A model generated the notes under the pieces. It saw only the letters and a program-made list of their open reading frames with translations, had not been told where the DNA came from and did no database searches. From contig NZ_CAOJCM010000002.1 in assembly GCF_948329825.1 (NCBI RefSeq), forward strand, positions 868,001 to 932,000: a DNA stretch of 64,000 nt, given 5' to 3'. Positions 1-8,746 of this stretch are shown here, piece after piece. The position numbers were made by a program, and so were the translations under genes. This DNA comes from Paenibacillus sp. JJ-100 (GTDB lineage Bacteria > Bacillota > Bacilli > Paenibacillales > Paenibacillaceae). Numbering within the stretch: position 1 is the first letter of the stretch; each line of letters begins with the position of its first letter.

Positions 1-228
1 GCAATCAATGCACGCTTGCGTTCAGCAGCCTCGTATCCGCCATCCAGACGAAGCTGGACGTCTTGGCTGCGATTGACCAAGGATTGCAGAATAAACACCT
101 GTCTTGGATCAAGAAAATCGGTGAGCTTGGTATCATGATACTTGCTCGCCCGCTCCACCCAATCGGAAGCTTTATCTACAAAGTCTCGCTCATCATGACT
201 AAAATGTTCGTAAATATCACCGCTCATC
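1..228 (-). CDS. ylmH: YlmH-type S4 RNA-binding protein, N-terminal part (cut by window edge)
   Basis: The first 76 codons are visible; the rest lies before base 1. The N-terminus reads MSGDIYEHFSHDERDFVDKA and continues with a KLTDFLDPRQ block and an ERKRALI block, both typical of YlmH. The S4 RNA-binding domain is normally C-terminal and would be outside the window. A GGGTGG ribosome binding site precedes the ATG. It is the last visible gene of the ylmC-ylmH group and follows yggT. Homologues bind the ribosome/tRNA and have been linked to rescue of stalled large subunits; here that is inferred from family and position only. Confidence 0.85.
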
Positions 229-242
229 TATGCCACCCTATC

Positions 243-515
243 CTATAATAAAAAATACTGAACGATAGAGAGTAACCCTACAAGCGCGAGTCGAAGAACT
301 AATAGCGCAACAATCGGGGAAATATCCAGTACACCGAATAAAGGCGGGATAAATCGGCGGAAAGGACTTAAATAGGGTTCCACAAATTTGCCTAACAATT
401 CACCGATGAAGCTTTCCCGTGCGTTGGGAAGCCATGACATCAATATGTAGACAATGACCATGTAAAAATAAATCTGGTATACCGTTAACAATATGCCTTC
501 AATCATCTGATACAA
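243..515 (-). CDS. ylmG: YggT family membrane protein (YlmG)
   Basis: A 90-residue protein with two hydrophobic segments (about residues 7-26 and 66-88) joined by the family-typical stretch with EPYLSPFRRFIPP. The YggT family is widespread beside sepF and is linked to membrane or division functions, but its molecular role is not settled. A TTG start at 515 is favoured because AGGTGAG lies 8 bases upstream; an ATG three codons further in (506) is the alternative. It starts 7 bases after sepF ends, so the two are probably cotranscribed. Confidence 0.85.
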   Translation of the reverse strand: MYQMIEGILLTVYQIYFYMVIVYILMSWLPNARESFIGELLGKFVEPYLSPFRRFIPPLFGVLDISPIVALLVLRLALVGLLSIVQYFLL

Positions 516-522
516 AAGCGGC

Positions 523-990
523 TCACCTCATTCTGTTATAATCTTGCTCGCTGTCAGCCAGTATTTCCGTAATCGTTCCCTGAATTTCAACTGTATCTGG
601 CGTACAGAGAAAAATATTGCCGCCGATTTTAGATATACCACCACCTAATGCATACACCGTACCGCTAAGAAAATCAATCACACGTAAAGCCTGATCCTGC
701 CGGATCCGCTGAAGATTCACCACGACGGTGCGATGTGAACGCAGATGGTCAGCAATCTCCTGTGCTTCATCATAGGAACGAGGCTCATAAAGGACAACTT
801 TCACATTTTTCTGGGAATGAATGCTAACCACATTATTACCCCTTTGGTTTTTACGTTTATCAAATGGCGACGTTTCATTTTCTTGCTGTTCAGGCTCTTG
901 TTCTTCCTGTGCAGCAAGTCGTTCCCGCTCCACAACCTCTTCCTCTTCCTGAAGACCCAGAAAATTCATAAATTTATTCATTACACCCAT
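523..990 (-). CDS. sepF: Cell division protein SepF
   Basis: SepF is a cytoplasmic partner of FtsZ that polymerises into rings and tethers Z-ring filaments to the membrane. The protein has 155 residues. The N-terminal MGVMNKFMNFLGL helix fits the membrane-binding amphipathic helix, followed by an acidic/glutamine-rich linker and the C-terminal SepF domain (KVVLYEPRSYDEAQEIADHL, then FLSGTVYALGG). I chose the ATG at 990 because GGAGAG sits just upstream and because homologues begin here; a longer frame to 1038 exists but lies wholly inside yggS. The first codons overlap the end of yggS by 10 bases, suggesting translational coupling. Confidence 0.95.
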   Translation of the reverse strand: MGVMNKFMNFLGLQEEEEVVERERLAAQEEQEPEQQENETSPFDKRKNQRGNNVVSIHSQKNVKVVLYEPRSYDEAQEIADHLRSHRTVVVNLQRIRQDQALRVIDFLSGTVYALGGGISKIGGNIFLCTPDTVEIQGTITEILADSEQDYNRMR

Positions 991-1691
991 CGTGTGCTCT
1001 CCTCTTTTCCTACGAGAATTGATCCAAGACGAACCCAAGTTGCCCCTTCTTCAATGGCGACTTCGAAATCATTGGACATGCCCATGGACAGTTCAGTTAT
1101 CGGCTCTGTAGTTAGTGCTTGTCCATTCAACTCATCTCTGAGCTCACGCAACCCCCGAAATACAGGACGCGTCATTTCAGGATCTTCTTCATAAGGTGCC
1201 ATCGTCATTAGACCAATGACCTTAAGGTTGTCAAACGATTGAATATCTTTCAGAAAAGAACTCGCCTGTTCAGGCTGCAAACCATATTTGCTCTCTTCAC
1301 CAGAAATATTCACTTGCATAAACGTGTTCACCTTAATTCCAAGTGAAGCAGCCTTTTTGTTCAGTTCTTTGGCCAGTGACAGACGATCCAGTGAGTGTAT
1401 ATATGCGAACTTACCAATGACGTCTTTTACCTTGTTTGTCTGCAAATGGCCGATAAAATGCCAGATGCCTTTTTGTCCAAATGCTTCCCATTTGGCCTGT
1501 GCATCTTGCCAGCGGTTTTCTCCAATATGCTCAAGACCGTGATCCAGCACAGCCCCCGTCGTTTGCAATGAAACATATTTCGTGACCGCAATCACATTCA
1601 CATCCTCAAAACGACGATTACTGCGCTTACACGCGTCTTCAATCTTCTGATTAACCTGTTGTACACGCTCCTCCAATGACAAAGAGGTCAC
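981..1691 (-). CDS. ylmE: YggS-family PLP homeostasis protein (YlmE)
   Basis: A cytoplasmic pyridoxal-phosphate-binding protein of 236 residues with the alanine-racemase-like barrel fold but no known enzyme activity; the family buffers free PLP and affects amino acid pools. The PLP lysine is expected at residue 38 in VIAVTKYVS. Other family blocks are HFIGHLQTNK, GLMTMAP and LSMGMSNDFEVAI near the C-terminus, where phosphate is bound. The start overlaps the stop of ylmD by 4 bases (1688-1691) and its end overlaps sepF by 10 bases, so these genes form one tight operon. Confidence 0.95.
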   Translation of the reverse strand: MTSLSLEERVQQVNQKIEDACKRSNRRFEDVNVIAVTKYVSLQTTGAVLDHGLEHIGENRWQDAQAKWEAFGQKGIWHFIGHLQTNKVKDVIGKFAYIHSLDRLSLAKELNKKAASLGIKVNTFMQVNISGEESKYGLQPEQASSFLKDIQSFDNLKVIGLMTMAPYEEDPEMTRPVFRGLRELRDELNGQALTTEPITELSMGMSNDFEVAIEEGATWVRLGSILVGKEESTRWV

Positions 1692-2590
1692 CTCTCTTCC
1701 AGCCCAATCCAGCTTGCCATCCTTCCGGTTACTCCATTCTCCTTACGATAGGAGAAAAAAAGTTCGGGATGACAACTTGTACACCATGTTGTACATTCGA
1801 TATGATCCGGCAATATTCCTGCTTTCATCATAATGTGTCGATTACATTCTTTCAAGTTTAACATCGATTTACCATTTGCAGCAGGGGTATATATATTGTT
1901 GCTGGAAACAGCATACTCGTATTCATCATTACCCTCACGTTCATCGAGCCAAACCCGTACATGCTGCATAACAGCCTCATCCACCTCATAGCAGCAATCC
2001 CCAATGGACGGACCAATAGCTGCATGGATATCTTCTCTCCGGCTTCCATACTCTCGTTCCATTGTCTCCACTATAGCGACGGCAATACCTGCAACGGTGC
2101 CTTTCCAGCCGGCATGTGCAAGACCAACCGCTTGCTTCACTGGATCATAAAAATACAAAGGAACACAGTCAGCGTAAAATGATGTTAACAGCACACCAGG
2201 TACGTTGGTCACTAACCCATCCGTTCCCTGTAACGCTGATTGCCGATCCATCAATCCTCTGCCCCGATCTTGTGCTGTAATCACAGCCACATGTTTACCA
2301 TGCACCTGTTCTCCACAAGTCCATGCTTCCAGTGGAAAAGAAATCTTCCCGGTAACAAGTCGGCGATTCCTCAATACCGCTTCGGGATCATCCCCAACAT
2401 GATATGCACAATTAAGCGTAGCATAAGGTTCTTGACCTACACCGCCGTGTCTCGTTGTGAATCCTGCCGTCATGCCTTCAAACGAACGTTTCCATGGTTC
2501 AATATTTAAAAGTAACGGGTCATGATGATTAGGATCCATTTGGCCCACTAATTCCTTACTTCTATTTTTGTCCAATACAAATGGTTCCAT
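1688..2590 (-). CDS. ylmD: Multicopper-oxidase-like purine nucleoside phosphorylase family (YlmD/YfiH)
   Basis: A 300-residue protein of the family once called laccase-like, now associated with purine nucleoside phosphorylase and adenosine deaminase activity. The zinc/active-site blocks are visible: GEQVHG (H97), ADCVPLYFYDP (C142) and LAHAGWKG (H159), followed by IGPSIGDCCYEVD near residue 200. The last part holds WCTSCHPELFFSYRKE, also typical. It lies between ylmC and yggS as in other Bacillota. In some relatives the ylmD-ylmE pair affects sporulation or division; that link is inference here. Confidence 0.93.
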   Translation of the reverse strand: MEPFVLDKNRSKELVGQMDPNHHDPLLLNIEPWKRSFEGMTAGFTTRHGGVGQEPYATLNCAYHVGDDPEAVLRNRRLVTGKISFPLEAWTCGEQVHGKHVAVITAQDRGRGLMDRQSALQGTDGLVTNVPGVLLTSFYADCVPLYFYDPVKQAVGLAHAGWKGTVAGIAVAIVETMEREYGSRREDIHAAIGPSIGDCCYEVDEAVMQHVRVWLDEREGNDEYEYAVSSNNIYTPAANGKSMLNLKECNRHIMMKAGILPDHIECTTWCTSCHPELFFSYRKENGVTGRMASWIGLEER

Positions 2591-2642
2591 TCCCTCACCT
2601 CACATCTTCCAGTGTACCAAATACAGACGCATTCTGTCTCAT

Positions 2643-3035
2643 TTATATCGTTCTTCGTTGATTGCGATTCATCCGTTCCAATCGTTCCGTGCGTTCACTG
2701 CGGCTCTGCTGCTGCTCATCATACAATCTTGCTTCCCGTTCCCGCTCGTCGTATCCATGTTCCTTAACTTCATCCATTTTAACCAGAATAACATCTGAAC
2801 CAATCTTCACAATATTTCTCCAAGGAATGATTAGATCAGTTCCCCCACCAAATAACCCCATAAAACGGCTATAACCCGGCACAACAATCGCTTCGATCCG
2901 CCCCTGCTTAAGGTCTAGCTCCAGATCACTGATCTGGCCGAGCCGTTTACCATCTGTAATATTGATGACATCCTTCGTTTGAAAATCAGAAATTTTCATA
3001 CCGCGTGATATGGAATCACCTGTGCTCGTTCTCAT
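2643..3035 (-). CDS. ylmC: PRC-barrel protein YlmC/YmxH family
   Basis: A 130-residue protein with one PRC-barrel (MKISDFQTKDVINITDGKRL through LIIPWRNIVKIGSDVILVK). The C-terminal 35 residues are highly charged (DEREREARLYDEQQQ) and probably disordered. Family members are small sporulation-locus proteins of unknown molecular role. The ATG at 3035 is supported by a purine-rich AGGGGGCGG just upstream; the inner ATG at 2999 matches the usual family start and is the alternative. It lies downstream of sigG after a terminator, so it probably has its own promoter or relies on readthrough. Confidence 0.85.
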   Translation of the reverse strand: MRTSTGDSISRGMKISDFQTKDVINITDGKRLGQISDLELDLKQGRIEAIVVPGYSRFMGLFGGGTDLIIPWRNIVKIGSDVILVKMDEVKEHGYDEREREARLYDEQQQSRSERTERLERMNRNQRRTI

Positions 3036-3192
3036 CCTTCCGCCCCCTGTTAACGCTCATCTGCCCGATCTTCATGCTTCTATATTAATATATGTCCTGT
3101 AGGCGAAAAATGTCCTCTTTTTGATTGAATGATGCAAAACCTTACTCGACAACCCCAGCTTCCATTCCTATCCCTTTCCTTCGGTACCGCAC

Positions 3193-3236
3193 AAAAAAGA
3201 CGATCATTGGCGTTGTCGTCCGACGATCGTCTTTTT
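3193..3236 (-). terminator. Rho-independent terminator after sigG
   Basis: A 12-bp perfect stem (3194-3205 pairs with 3225-3236) with arms ending in runs of A and T, so it can work in both directions. The loop of 19 bases is long. It lies 14 bases after the sigG stop codon and separates sigG from ylmC. Confidence 0.8.
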
Positions 3237-3249
3237 GCTTTATATCGTA

Positions 3250-4032
3250 CTACGTTTTCACATGTTTTTGCATCTGCTGTATAGCGGACTTTTCGAGACG
3301 TGAAACCTGAGCCTGAGATATGCCGATCTCATCCGCTACTTCCATCTGAGTTTTTCCTTCAAAGAAGCGCATGGATAAAATCATTTTTTCCCGTTGTCCC
3401 AATCGATGCATCGCTTCCCGCAGTGCGATCTCTTCAATCCAGGATACATCTTTGTTTTTGTCATCACTGATCTGATCCATCACATAGATCGGGTCTCCGC
3501 CGTCGTGATATATCGGTTCAAACAGAGATACCGGGTCCTGAATGGCATCCAGCGCAAAAACCACGTCTTCCTTTGGCACATTCAGTGCCTCTGAAATTTC
3601 GAATATCGTCGGTTCACGTGAATTTTTATTCGTCAAGCTGTCACGAACCTGCAGTGCCTTATAGGCAATATCCCTTAGTGATCGAGATACACGGATCGGG
3701 TTGTTATCACGCAGATATCTGCGAATCTCACCGATGATCATCGGGACCGCATATGTTGAAAATTTGACATTCTGGGATAAATCAAAATTATCAATGGCTT
3801 TCATCAGGCCTATACATCCAACCTGGAACAGATCATCGACAAACTCCCCCCGATTGTTAAAGCGCTGAATGACACTAAGAACCAGACGTAGATTGCCATT
3901 CACTAATTTCTCTCTTGCTGAGCGATCATGGTGCTGCTGAAGGGAATGAAATAATTCCCGCATTTCAGTGTTGGTGAGAACAGGCAATTTTGCGGTGTCC
4001 ACACCACAAATCTCGACTTTGTTTCGAGTCAT
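3250..4032 (-). CDS. sigG: Sporulation sigma factor SigG (late forespore)
   Basis: SigG directs RNA polymerase to late forespore genes. The 260-residue protein starts MTRNKVEICGVDTAKLPVLT, the conserved N-terminus of this factor. Region 2 (NLRLVLSVIQRFNNRGE, then QVGCIGLMKAIDNFD) and region 4 with the helix-turn-helix MEVADEIGISQAQVSRLEKS are complete. It sits directly downstream of spoIIGA and sigE. The start is fixed by GGGAGG 8 bases upstream, which lies inside a predicted hairpin (separate entry), suggesting translational damping when sigG is read from the sigE transcript. Confidence 0.97.
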   Translation of the reverse strand: MTRNKVEICGVDTAKLPVLTNTEMRELFHSLQQHHDRSAREKLVNGNLRLVLSVIQRFNNRGEFVDDLFQVGCIGLMKAIDNFDLSQNVKFSTYAVPMIIGEIRRYLRDNNPIRVSRSLRDIAYKALQVRDSLTNKNSREPTIFEISEALNVPKEDVVFALDAIQDPVSLFEPIYHDGGDPIYVMDQISDDKNKDVSWIEEIALREAMHRLGQREKMILSMRFFEGKTQMEVADEIGISQAQVSRLEKSAIQQMQKHVKT

Positions 4033-4041
4033 CGTGATTTA

Positions 4042-4076
4042 CCTCCCAAGGAGAAACATTAATGTACATTATCTCC
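4042..4076 (-). promoter_or_regulatory. Hairpins over the sigG ribosome binding site
   Basis: The sigG Shine-Dalgarno (minus strand GGGAGG, 4042-4047) can pair with CTCC of the adjacent upstream bases (4050-4053) leaving a 3-base loop. The same CTCC region (4050-4054) can instead pair with an upstream GGAGA copy (4072-4076) enclosing the palindrome AATGTACATT, which would free the ribosome binding site. The pairing is read directly; a switching or damping role is inference, by analogy with a stem-loop known to reduce sigG translation in Bacillus subtilis. Confidence 0.5.
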
Positions 4077-4143
4077 GAGGCAGGCTTTTTTATTCGTCGT
4101 TGGTACCCTTGCCAGTAATACCCATTCTTCTTTTTTCATAGGG

Positions 4144-4866
4144 TCAGACCATCTTATTGAACTCTTTTCTAAGTCTTTTAATGATTCTCTTTTCAAGCCT
4201 GGAGATATAGGATTGGGAGATTCCGAGCAAGTCGGCTACATCTTTTTGTGTCTTTTCCTCACCATCAGTCAAGCCAAAACGAAGCTCCATAATCATTCGC
4301 TCACGATCCGTTAATTTCTCCAAAGCTTTGTGCAGTAACTTGCGATCTACCTGTTCTTCAATATTTCGATAGATTGTATCGTTCTCCGTACCAAGTACAT
4401 CCGATAATAATAGTTCATTTCCATCCCAATCAATGTTAAGCGGTTCATCAAAAGAAACCTCGGTTCGGATTTTACTGTTGCGACGTAAATACATCAATAT
4501 CTCATTTTCGATACAGCGTGAAGCATAAGTAGCGAGTTTGATTTTCTTTTCCGGGTCAAACGTATTAACGGCCTTGATCAGTCCGATCGCTCCAATGGAT
4601 ACCAGATCTTCAATGTTGATGCCGGTGTTCTCGAACTTGCGCGCAATATACACGACGAGGCGCAGATTTCGTTCAATCAGCATCGCTCGAATGGCTGAAT
4701 CTCCGGATGATAACTTCTGCAGCAGGTACTCTTCCTCTTCCCTTGTCAATGGAGGTGGAAGTGCCTCACTTCCCCCGATATAATAAATCTCTTCACTTTT
4801 CAGCCCAAACAGAAACAACAGACGATAATATTGCAGCTGGGCAACCAGTTTCCATTTCACAAGCAT
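4144..4866 (-). CDS. sigE: Sporulation sigma factor SigE precursor (early mother cell)
   Basis: SigE drives early mother-cell transcription. It is made as an inactive precursor; the N-terminal pro-sequence (residues 1 to about 28, hydrophobic and tyrosine-rich) is followed by [13 protein letters not shown], the known start region of the mature factor. Region 2 holds [20 protein letters not shown] and the C-terminal helix-turn-helix holds [17 protein letters not shown]. Length 240 residues is usual. It begins 11 bases after spoIIGA, the gene for its processing protease, so both are expected to be transcribed from the promoter near 5930. Confidence 0.97.
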   Translation of the reverse strand: MLVKWKLVAQLQYYRLLFLFGLKSEEIYYIGGSEALPPPLTREEEEYLLQKLSSGDSAIRAMLIERNLRLVVYIARKFENTGINIEDLVSIGAIGLIKAVNTFDPEKKIKLATYASRCIENEILMYLRRNSKIRTEVSFDEPLNIDWDGNELLLSDVLGTENDTIYRNIEEQVDRKLLHKALEKLTDRERMIMELRFGLTDGEEKTQKDVADLLGISQSYISRLEKRIIKRLRKEFNKMV

Positions 4867-4877
4867 GTAGGTTCCTC

Positions 4878-5858
4878 CTATACCACATTCAGCGGCTTTT
4901 CTGTAGCTTCCGCAGACGGAGCCTTAGACGGAGCAGAAGCAGCTTCTTGCACAAGTTCAGGATGAATGATGGCCTGATATTTTCCGTCCGAGGATAAAGC
5001 CCTTCCGTCCAGTCCAATCAGAACCTTTGTCGTCTCATAAGTTGTTCCATCCATCGACACTTTTACCCGATCTGGCTTGATCGCCAGCATAAATGCCGTT
5101 CCTTTGTTTACCCCTCGATACGGAACTAAGCGCAGTCGATTCTGCCACTCAAACTGCTCCCGATCCAGTTCCAGAATCAGGCTGTCTGGCGCTTCATTCT
5201 TCAGTCTGTTCTTCCATGAATCAGGCAACATCTCTTGCCATAGCGAAACCTCCATAACCATTACCGGCATACGAGACAAAGGGTCAGTGAGCTGATTGCC
5301 CGTATCCAGAAGGCCTGTACAAGAGACCACGATCTCATCAATGCAGACCTCCACTTTGCCCAGGTAATTGGTCAGGCGATTTGTTTTACGTTTGGCACTT
5401 TGCACAATTTTGAATAATAAGAGGACCGCGAAGAATACAATGAATGTAAACCAGAATGCAATCTTCAGATCAAACGACATGCCGCCGGAAGCTGTGAACC
5501 AGATTCCATTGAACAACTCTCCTGAACTTTGAAGCATATAGTGGACACCCAAAATACCTCCAGCCGCGACAAAATTAATGACGTAAAATGTGCCCAACGT
5601 CCTCATAAAAGCCTGCAGCCCCTTATATCCAAATGCGACACTAAGCATCACAAGAGAAAAGGCAAACTTGATTAGAAACGTGAACAGAAAATCAAACTCC
5701 GGTACAAACATCATCACAACATATAACGCACCAACGACGGCTGACAACAGCCATCTCCACCAGACCAGTTTCGTTTGGCGCATCCAGGCCGTCAATCCAA
5801 TGAGCGTTCCATCGATGCAAAGGTTTGTCAAAAAGATCAAATCGACATACACAACCAC
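4878..5858 (-). CDS. spoIIGA: Sporulation sigma-E processing protease SpoIIGA
   Basis: A membrane aspartic protease that cleaves pro-SigE in the mother cell after a signal from the forespore (SpoIIR). The N-terminal half has about five hydrophobic segments; the C-terminal half is a single pepsin-like domain with the catalytic block [12 protein letters not shown] (Asp at about residue 185), so it should act as a dimer. A GTG start at 5858 is chosen because AGGTGA lies 5 bases upstream and homologues begin here; that gives 326 residues. A longer frame reaches 5897 but has no good ribosome binding site. Followed at once by sigE. Confidence 0.93.
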   Translation of the reverse strand: MVVYVDLIFLTNLCIDGTLIGLTAWMRQTKLVWWRWLLSAVVGALYVVMMFVPEFDFLFTFLIKFAFSLVMLSVAFGYKGLQAFMRTLGTFYVINFVAAGGILGVHYMLQSSGELFNGIWFTASGGMSFDLKIAFWFTFIVFFAVLLLFKIVQSAKRKTNRLTNYLGKVEVCIDEIVVSCTGLLDTGNQLTDPLSRMPVMVMEVSLWQEMLPDSWKNRLKNEAPDSLILELDREQFEWQNRLRLVPYRGVNKGTAFMLAIKPDRVKVSMDGTTYETTKVLIGLDGRALSSDGKYQAIIHPELVQEAASAPSKAPSAEATEKPLNVV

Positions 5859-5926
5859 GCTCTTCACCTGCCTGAGTCCAACATATCGAAATAACAAATA
5901 TCTCGATATTCATGAGCATATTCACA

Positions 5927-5959
5927 AGTATACGGAGCCTGCTATTCAAAGTCTGTCTA
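5927..5959 (-). promoter_or_regulatory. Candidate spoIIG promoter with long spacer
   Basis: On the minus strand a -35-like TAGACA (5954-5959) and a -10-like TATACT (5927-5932) are separated by 21 bases. This long spacing resembles the 22-base spacing known for the Spo0A-activated sigma-A promoter of spoIIG in Bacillus subtilis. A transcription start near 5920 would give a leader of about 60 bases before the GTG of spoIIGA. Two Spo0A-like boxes overlap and precede the -35 element (separate entry). Confidence 0.55.
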
Positions 5960-5995
5960 AACATGGGAGCTTGTTTCCAACTTTTTTTGTCGGAA
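5952..5995. promoter_or_regulatory. Two Spo0A-box-like sites before spoIIGA
   Basis: TTTGTCGGAA at 5986-5995 (plus strand) differs from the 0A consensus TTTGTCRAAA at one base. TCTGTCTAAA at 5952-5961 differs at two and overlaps the -35 element. They have the same orientation and lie 34 bases apart, close to three helical turns. Binding by Spo0A is inference from match and position. Confidence 0.5.
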
Positions 5996-6049
5996 TGCGG
6001 AGATGAGTTGTTCAGATCTTGTTCATTCCTGTAGTCAAACTTTATGTAT

Positions 6050-6096
6050 AAAAAAACAGCAAAAAACCCGGCTGCTTTGGAAGCAATGCCGGGTTT
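6050..6096 (-). terminator. Rho-independent terminator after ftsZ
   Basis: A strong stem pairs 6064-6072 (aaacccggc) with 6088-6096 (gccgggttt), with a second stem tgctt/aagca inside. On the minus strand it is followed by a run of T (6053-6066). It lies 21 bases after the ftsZ stop and isolates ftsAZ from the spoIIGA unit. Confidence 0.92.
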
Positions 6097-6117
6097 CTAC
6101 AACATAAATATACGTAA

Positions 6118-7227
6118 TTATTCGTTATTATTGTTACGGGAACGATTGCGCAAAAACGTCGGAATGTCCAACTGATCATTACTTGGTTGGTTTCCGAATG
6201 GGCGAAGATTCGGTGAACGTGTCTCTGCCGTTTCTGCTGCCGGAGATGGTTTGCGCACTGGCGGAGCCGCAGGCTTGTCTTCGAAGCCAGTAGCGATAAC
6301 GGTAACCTTGATCTCCTCTTTTAGATCTTCGTCAATGATTGCACCAAAGATCATATTTACCTCAGGATCGGAAGCGGATGTAACGATCTCTGCTGCTTCG
6401 TTCACTTCATACAGAGACAGATTAATTCCACCTGTAATGTTCATAATTACACCACGTGCGCCTTCAATGGATGTTTCAAGCAAAGGACTCATGATGGCTT
6501 TGCGTGCCGCTTCTGCTGCACGGTTCTCACCAGTCGCTTCACCGATACCCATGAGAGCAGATCCACGCTCGTGCATAATCGTCTTAACATCTGCAAAGTC
6601 AAGGTTGATCAGACCCGGTACCGCAATCAAATCGGAGATACCTTGTACTGCTTGACGCAATACGTTATCAGCTTGGCGGAATGCTTCCAGCATCGGCGTC
6701 TTTTTATCTACGATTTCAAGCAAACGGTCGTTTGGAATCACAATCAGCGTGTCCACTTTTTCCTTGAGTGCTTCAATTCCTTGTTCTGCATGACTGGAAC
6801 GCTTACGGCCTTCAAAAGTAAAAGGACGTGTTACAACCCCTACGGTAAGTGCGCCACACTCTTTGGCAATTTCAGCGATGACTGGAGCTGCTCCAGTTCC
6901 TGTACCGCCGCCCATACCTGCTGTAACAAATACCATGTCTGCACCTTTCAAGGTATTCATAATTAGATCGCGAGACTCTTCCGCAGCTTTTTTACCTACT
7001 TCCGGGTTGGCACCAGCACCAAGACCGCGAGTCAATTTATCACCGATTTGCAATTTATGCTCGGATTTTGCCAAGTGTAGTGCCTGCGCATCCGTATTTA
7101 CCGTAATAAATTCTACACCTTGTACACCATTTTCAATCATTCGGTTAACAGCGTTGCTTCCGCCGCCGCCTACCCCGATGACTTTAATCTGAGCCAAGCT
7201 CTCCATCTCAAAATCAAATTCCAACAT
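6118..7227 (-). CDS. ftsZ: Cell division protein FtsZ
   Basis: FtsZ is the tubulin-like GTPase that forms the Z-ring. The start at 7227 gives [20 protein letters not shown], the standard beginning, and has GGGGGAGAT upstream; 369 residues is normal. The nucleotide-binding loop GGGTGTG is at residues 106-112, and the synergy (T7) loop [14 protein letters not shown] follows. A variable linker leads to the C-terminal peptide [13 protein letters not shown], which binds FtsA and SepF. It lies 149 bases after ftsA, and a strong terminator ends the transcript. Confidence 0.98.
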   Translation of the reverse strand: MLEFDFEMESLAQIKVIGVGGGGSNAVNRMIENGVQGVEFITVNTDAQALHLAKSEHKLQIGDKLTRGLGAGANPEVGKKAAEESRDLIMNTLKGADMVFVTAGMGGGTGTGAAPVIAEIAKECGALTVGVVTRPFTFEGRKRSSHAEQGIEALKEKVDTLIVIPNDRLLEIVDKKTPMLEAFRQADNVLRQAVQGISDLIAVPGLINLDFADVKTIMHERGSALMGIGEATGENRAAEAARKAIMSPLLETSIEGARGVIMNITGGINLSLYEVNEAAEIVTSASDPEVNMIFGAIIDEDLKEEIKVTVIATGFEDKPAAPPVRKPSPAAETAETRSPNLRPFGNQPSNDQLDIPTFLRNRSRNNNNE

Positions 7228-7376
7228 ATTATTCCATCTCCCCCTCAATGTGCATGGATGGCCCGTCCAATTTTTGATTGAACCGAATCAATTTCATATA
7301 TCGACGAACGAAAGCGTTTATTTTAATACCAGCGCATTCAGACGGCTTTAAGAATGTATGAAATGGATCCAACCTG

Positions 7377-8657
7377 TTATATAAATTCACTGAACATATT
7401 TTTCAGTCGCTCGAACAGACCCGGTTTTTGCTCCGATTCCTGTGCCGCATTTGGCTTCGGACGGTTCGTCGGTTTCTTGCTATTTGTGTTATTGTTGCTA
7501 TTACCGCCGTTGCTACTCGAGGGCCTAATGCGCAAACCGCGAATAACATTATGCAAGATACCAACACCGCTGGTATAACCAGGATCACGCACACCAATGT
7601 AATCCGGTACGGCGACACGTACTGAAGCAGCAAGCTCATGCTGAGCCACTTGCAGAACACCAGGCATAGAGACCGTTCCTCCCGTTAGTATATAACCTCC
7701 AGGAAGCTCGTTGTAACCAAGGCGTCGGACTTCTTGTCCAATCATCTGGAATATTTCTTGAACCCTCGGTTCAATAATAGCCGCTAGATCTTCTTGAGAG
7801 AACTCCTTGTCTACGTTGCTGCCGATGCGTGTAACTTTGAACATCACATCTGCGGCAGCATCATCTAGCCATGCACAGCCATATTTCAACTTTACTTTCT
7901 CCGCTTGGTCAGTCAAAGTACGTAAACCATAAGCGATATCATTGGTTACAAACTCGCCGCCAATTGGCAATGTTGAAGTCGCAACCAGACTGTCCTCTTC
8001 AAAGATCGCAATGGTCGTAGCACCGGCACCAATATCCACCAGCACGGATCCCATAGTTTTCTCATCCTTGGACAGAGCCAGCTGTCCAGCTCCCAAAGAC
8101 ATGAGAACCAGATCGCTCACTTTTAATCCCGCTTTTTCAACGCAGCGCAAAAGATTATGTATCGCGGTTTTCGCTCCCGTAATGATGGTTGCTTCAACTT
8201 CCAGGCGAACACCAATCATACCACGCGGGTCTTGTATGCCTTCCAAGCCATCTACAACATATTGCTTGGCGACAACGTCAATAATTTCTCGTTCCGGCGG
8301 AATTGCAATGACTTCGGCTGCTTTCAACACCCGCTCCATGTCTTCTTCTCCGATCTCACGATCCTCGTTCGATACTGCCACCACACCATGACTGCTCATC
8401 AGTCCAATATGATTGCCCGAGATTCCAACATATACTTCGGATATTTGAATACCTACCATACGTTCTGCATGATCCACTGCATTGCGAATCGACTGAACCG
8501 TCTGATCGATATCTACGATTACACCTTTGCGAATTCCTTCCGAGTCGGCAGATCCAACTCCAATAATATTAAAGGTTCCATTATTAATTTCCCCAATAAT
8601 AGCGCGAATTTTGGATGTACCGATGTCCAAACTAACAATGATGTCATTGTTGCTCAA
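7377..8657 (-). CDS. ftsA: Cell division protein FtsA
   Basis: FtsA is an actin-like ATPase that anchors FtsZ to the membrane. A TTG start at 8657 is chosen: AGGAGGTG lies 8 bases upstream and translation begins LSNNDIIVSLDIGTSKIRAI, matching homologues; 426 residues. The phosphate-1 motif is SLDIGTSK, the phosphate-2 region is VLVDIGAGATTIAIFE, and the adenosine motif is GGYILTGGTVSMPG. A glycine/asparagine-rich linker precedes the C-terminal amphipathic helix GLFERLKNMFSEFI that binds membrane. A sigma-H-like promoter lies about 60-90 bases upstream. Confidence 0.97.
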   Translation of the reverse strand: MSNNDIIVSLDIGTSKIRAIIGEINNGTFNIIGVGSADSEGIRKGVIVDIDQTVQSIRNAVDHAERMVGIQISEVYVGISGNHIGLMSSHGVVAVSNEDREIGEEDMERVLKAAEVIAIPPEREIIDVVAKQYVVDGLEGIQDPRGMIGVRLEVEATIITGAKTAIHNLLRCVEKAGLKVSDLVLMSLGAGQLALSKDEKTMGSVLVDIGAGATTIAIFEEDSLVATSTLPIGGEFVTNDIAYGLRTLTDQAEKVKLKYGCAWLDDAAADVMFKVTRIGSNVDKEFSQEDLAAIIEPRVQEIFQMIGQEVRRLGYNELPGGYILTGGTVSMPGVLQVAQHELAASVRVAVPDYIGVRDPGYTSGVGILHNVIRGLRIRPSSSNGGNSNNNTNSKKPTNRPKPNAAQESEQKPGLFERLKNMFSEFI

Positions 8658-8717
8658 GTCTGTGGCACCTCCTGACTCCAATAGTAAAATACGTTCGGGT
8701 TCAAACACTCTTTAAAC

Positions 8718-8746
8718 ATATTCAACACAGTTTAGGCTTTCCCTCT
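8718..8746 (-). promoter_or_regulatory. Candidate sigma-H promoter of ftsAZ
   Basis: On the minus strand AGAGGGAAA (8738-8746) and GTTGAATAT (8718-8726) are separated by 11 bases. The sigma-H consensus is RNAGGAWWW, 11-12 bases, RNNGAATWW: the -10 matches fully and the -35 has one mismatch. In Bacillus subtilis ftsAZ has a sigma-H promoter that raises expression at sporulation, so the position fits. A weaker sigma-A-like TTGTAG-17-TAAACT overlaps the same segment. Confidence 0.5.
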
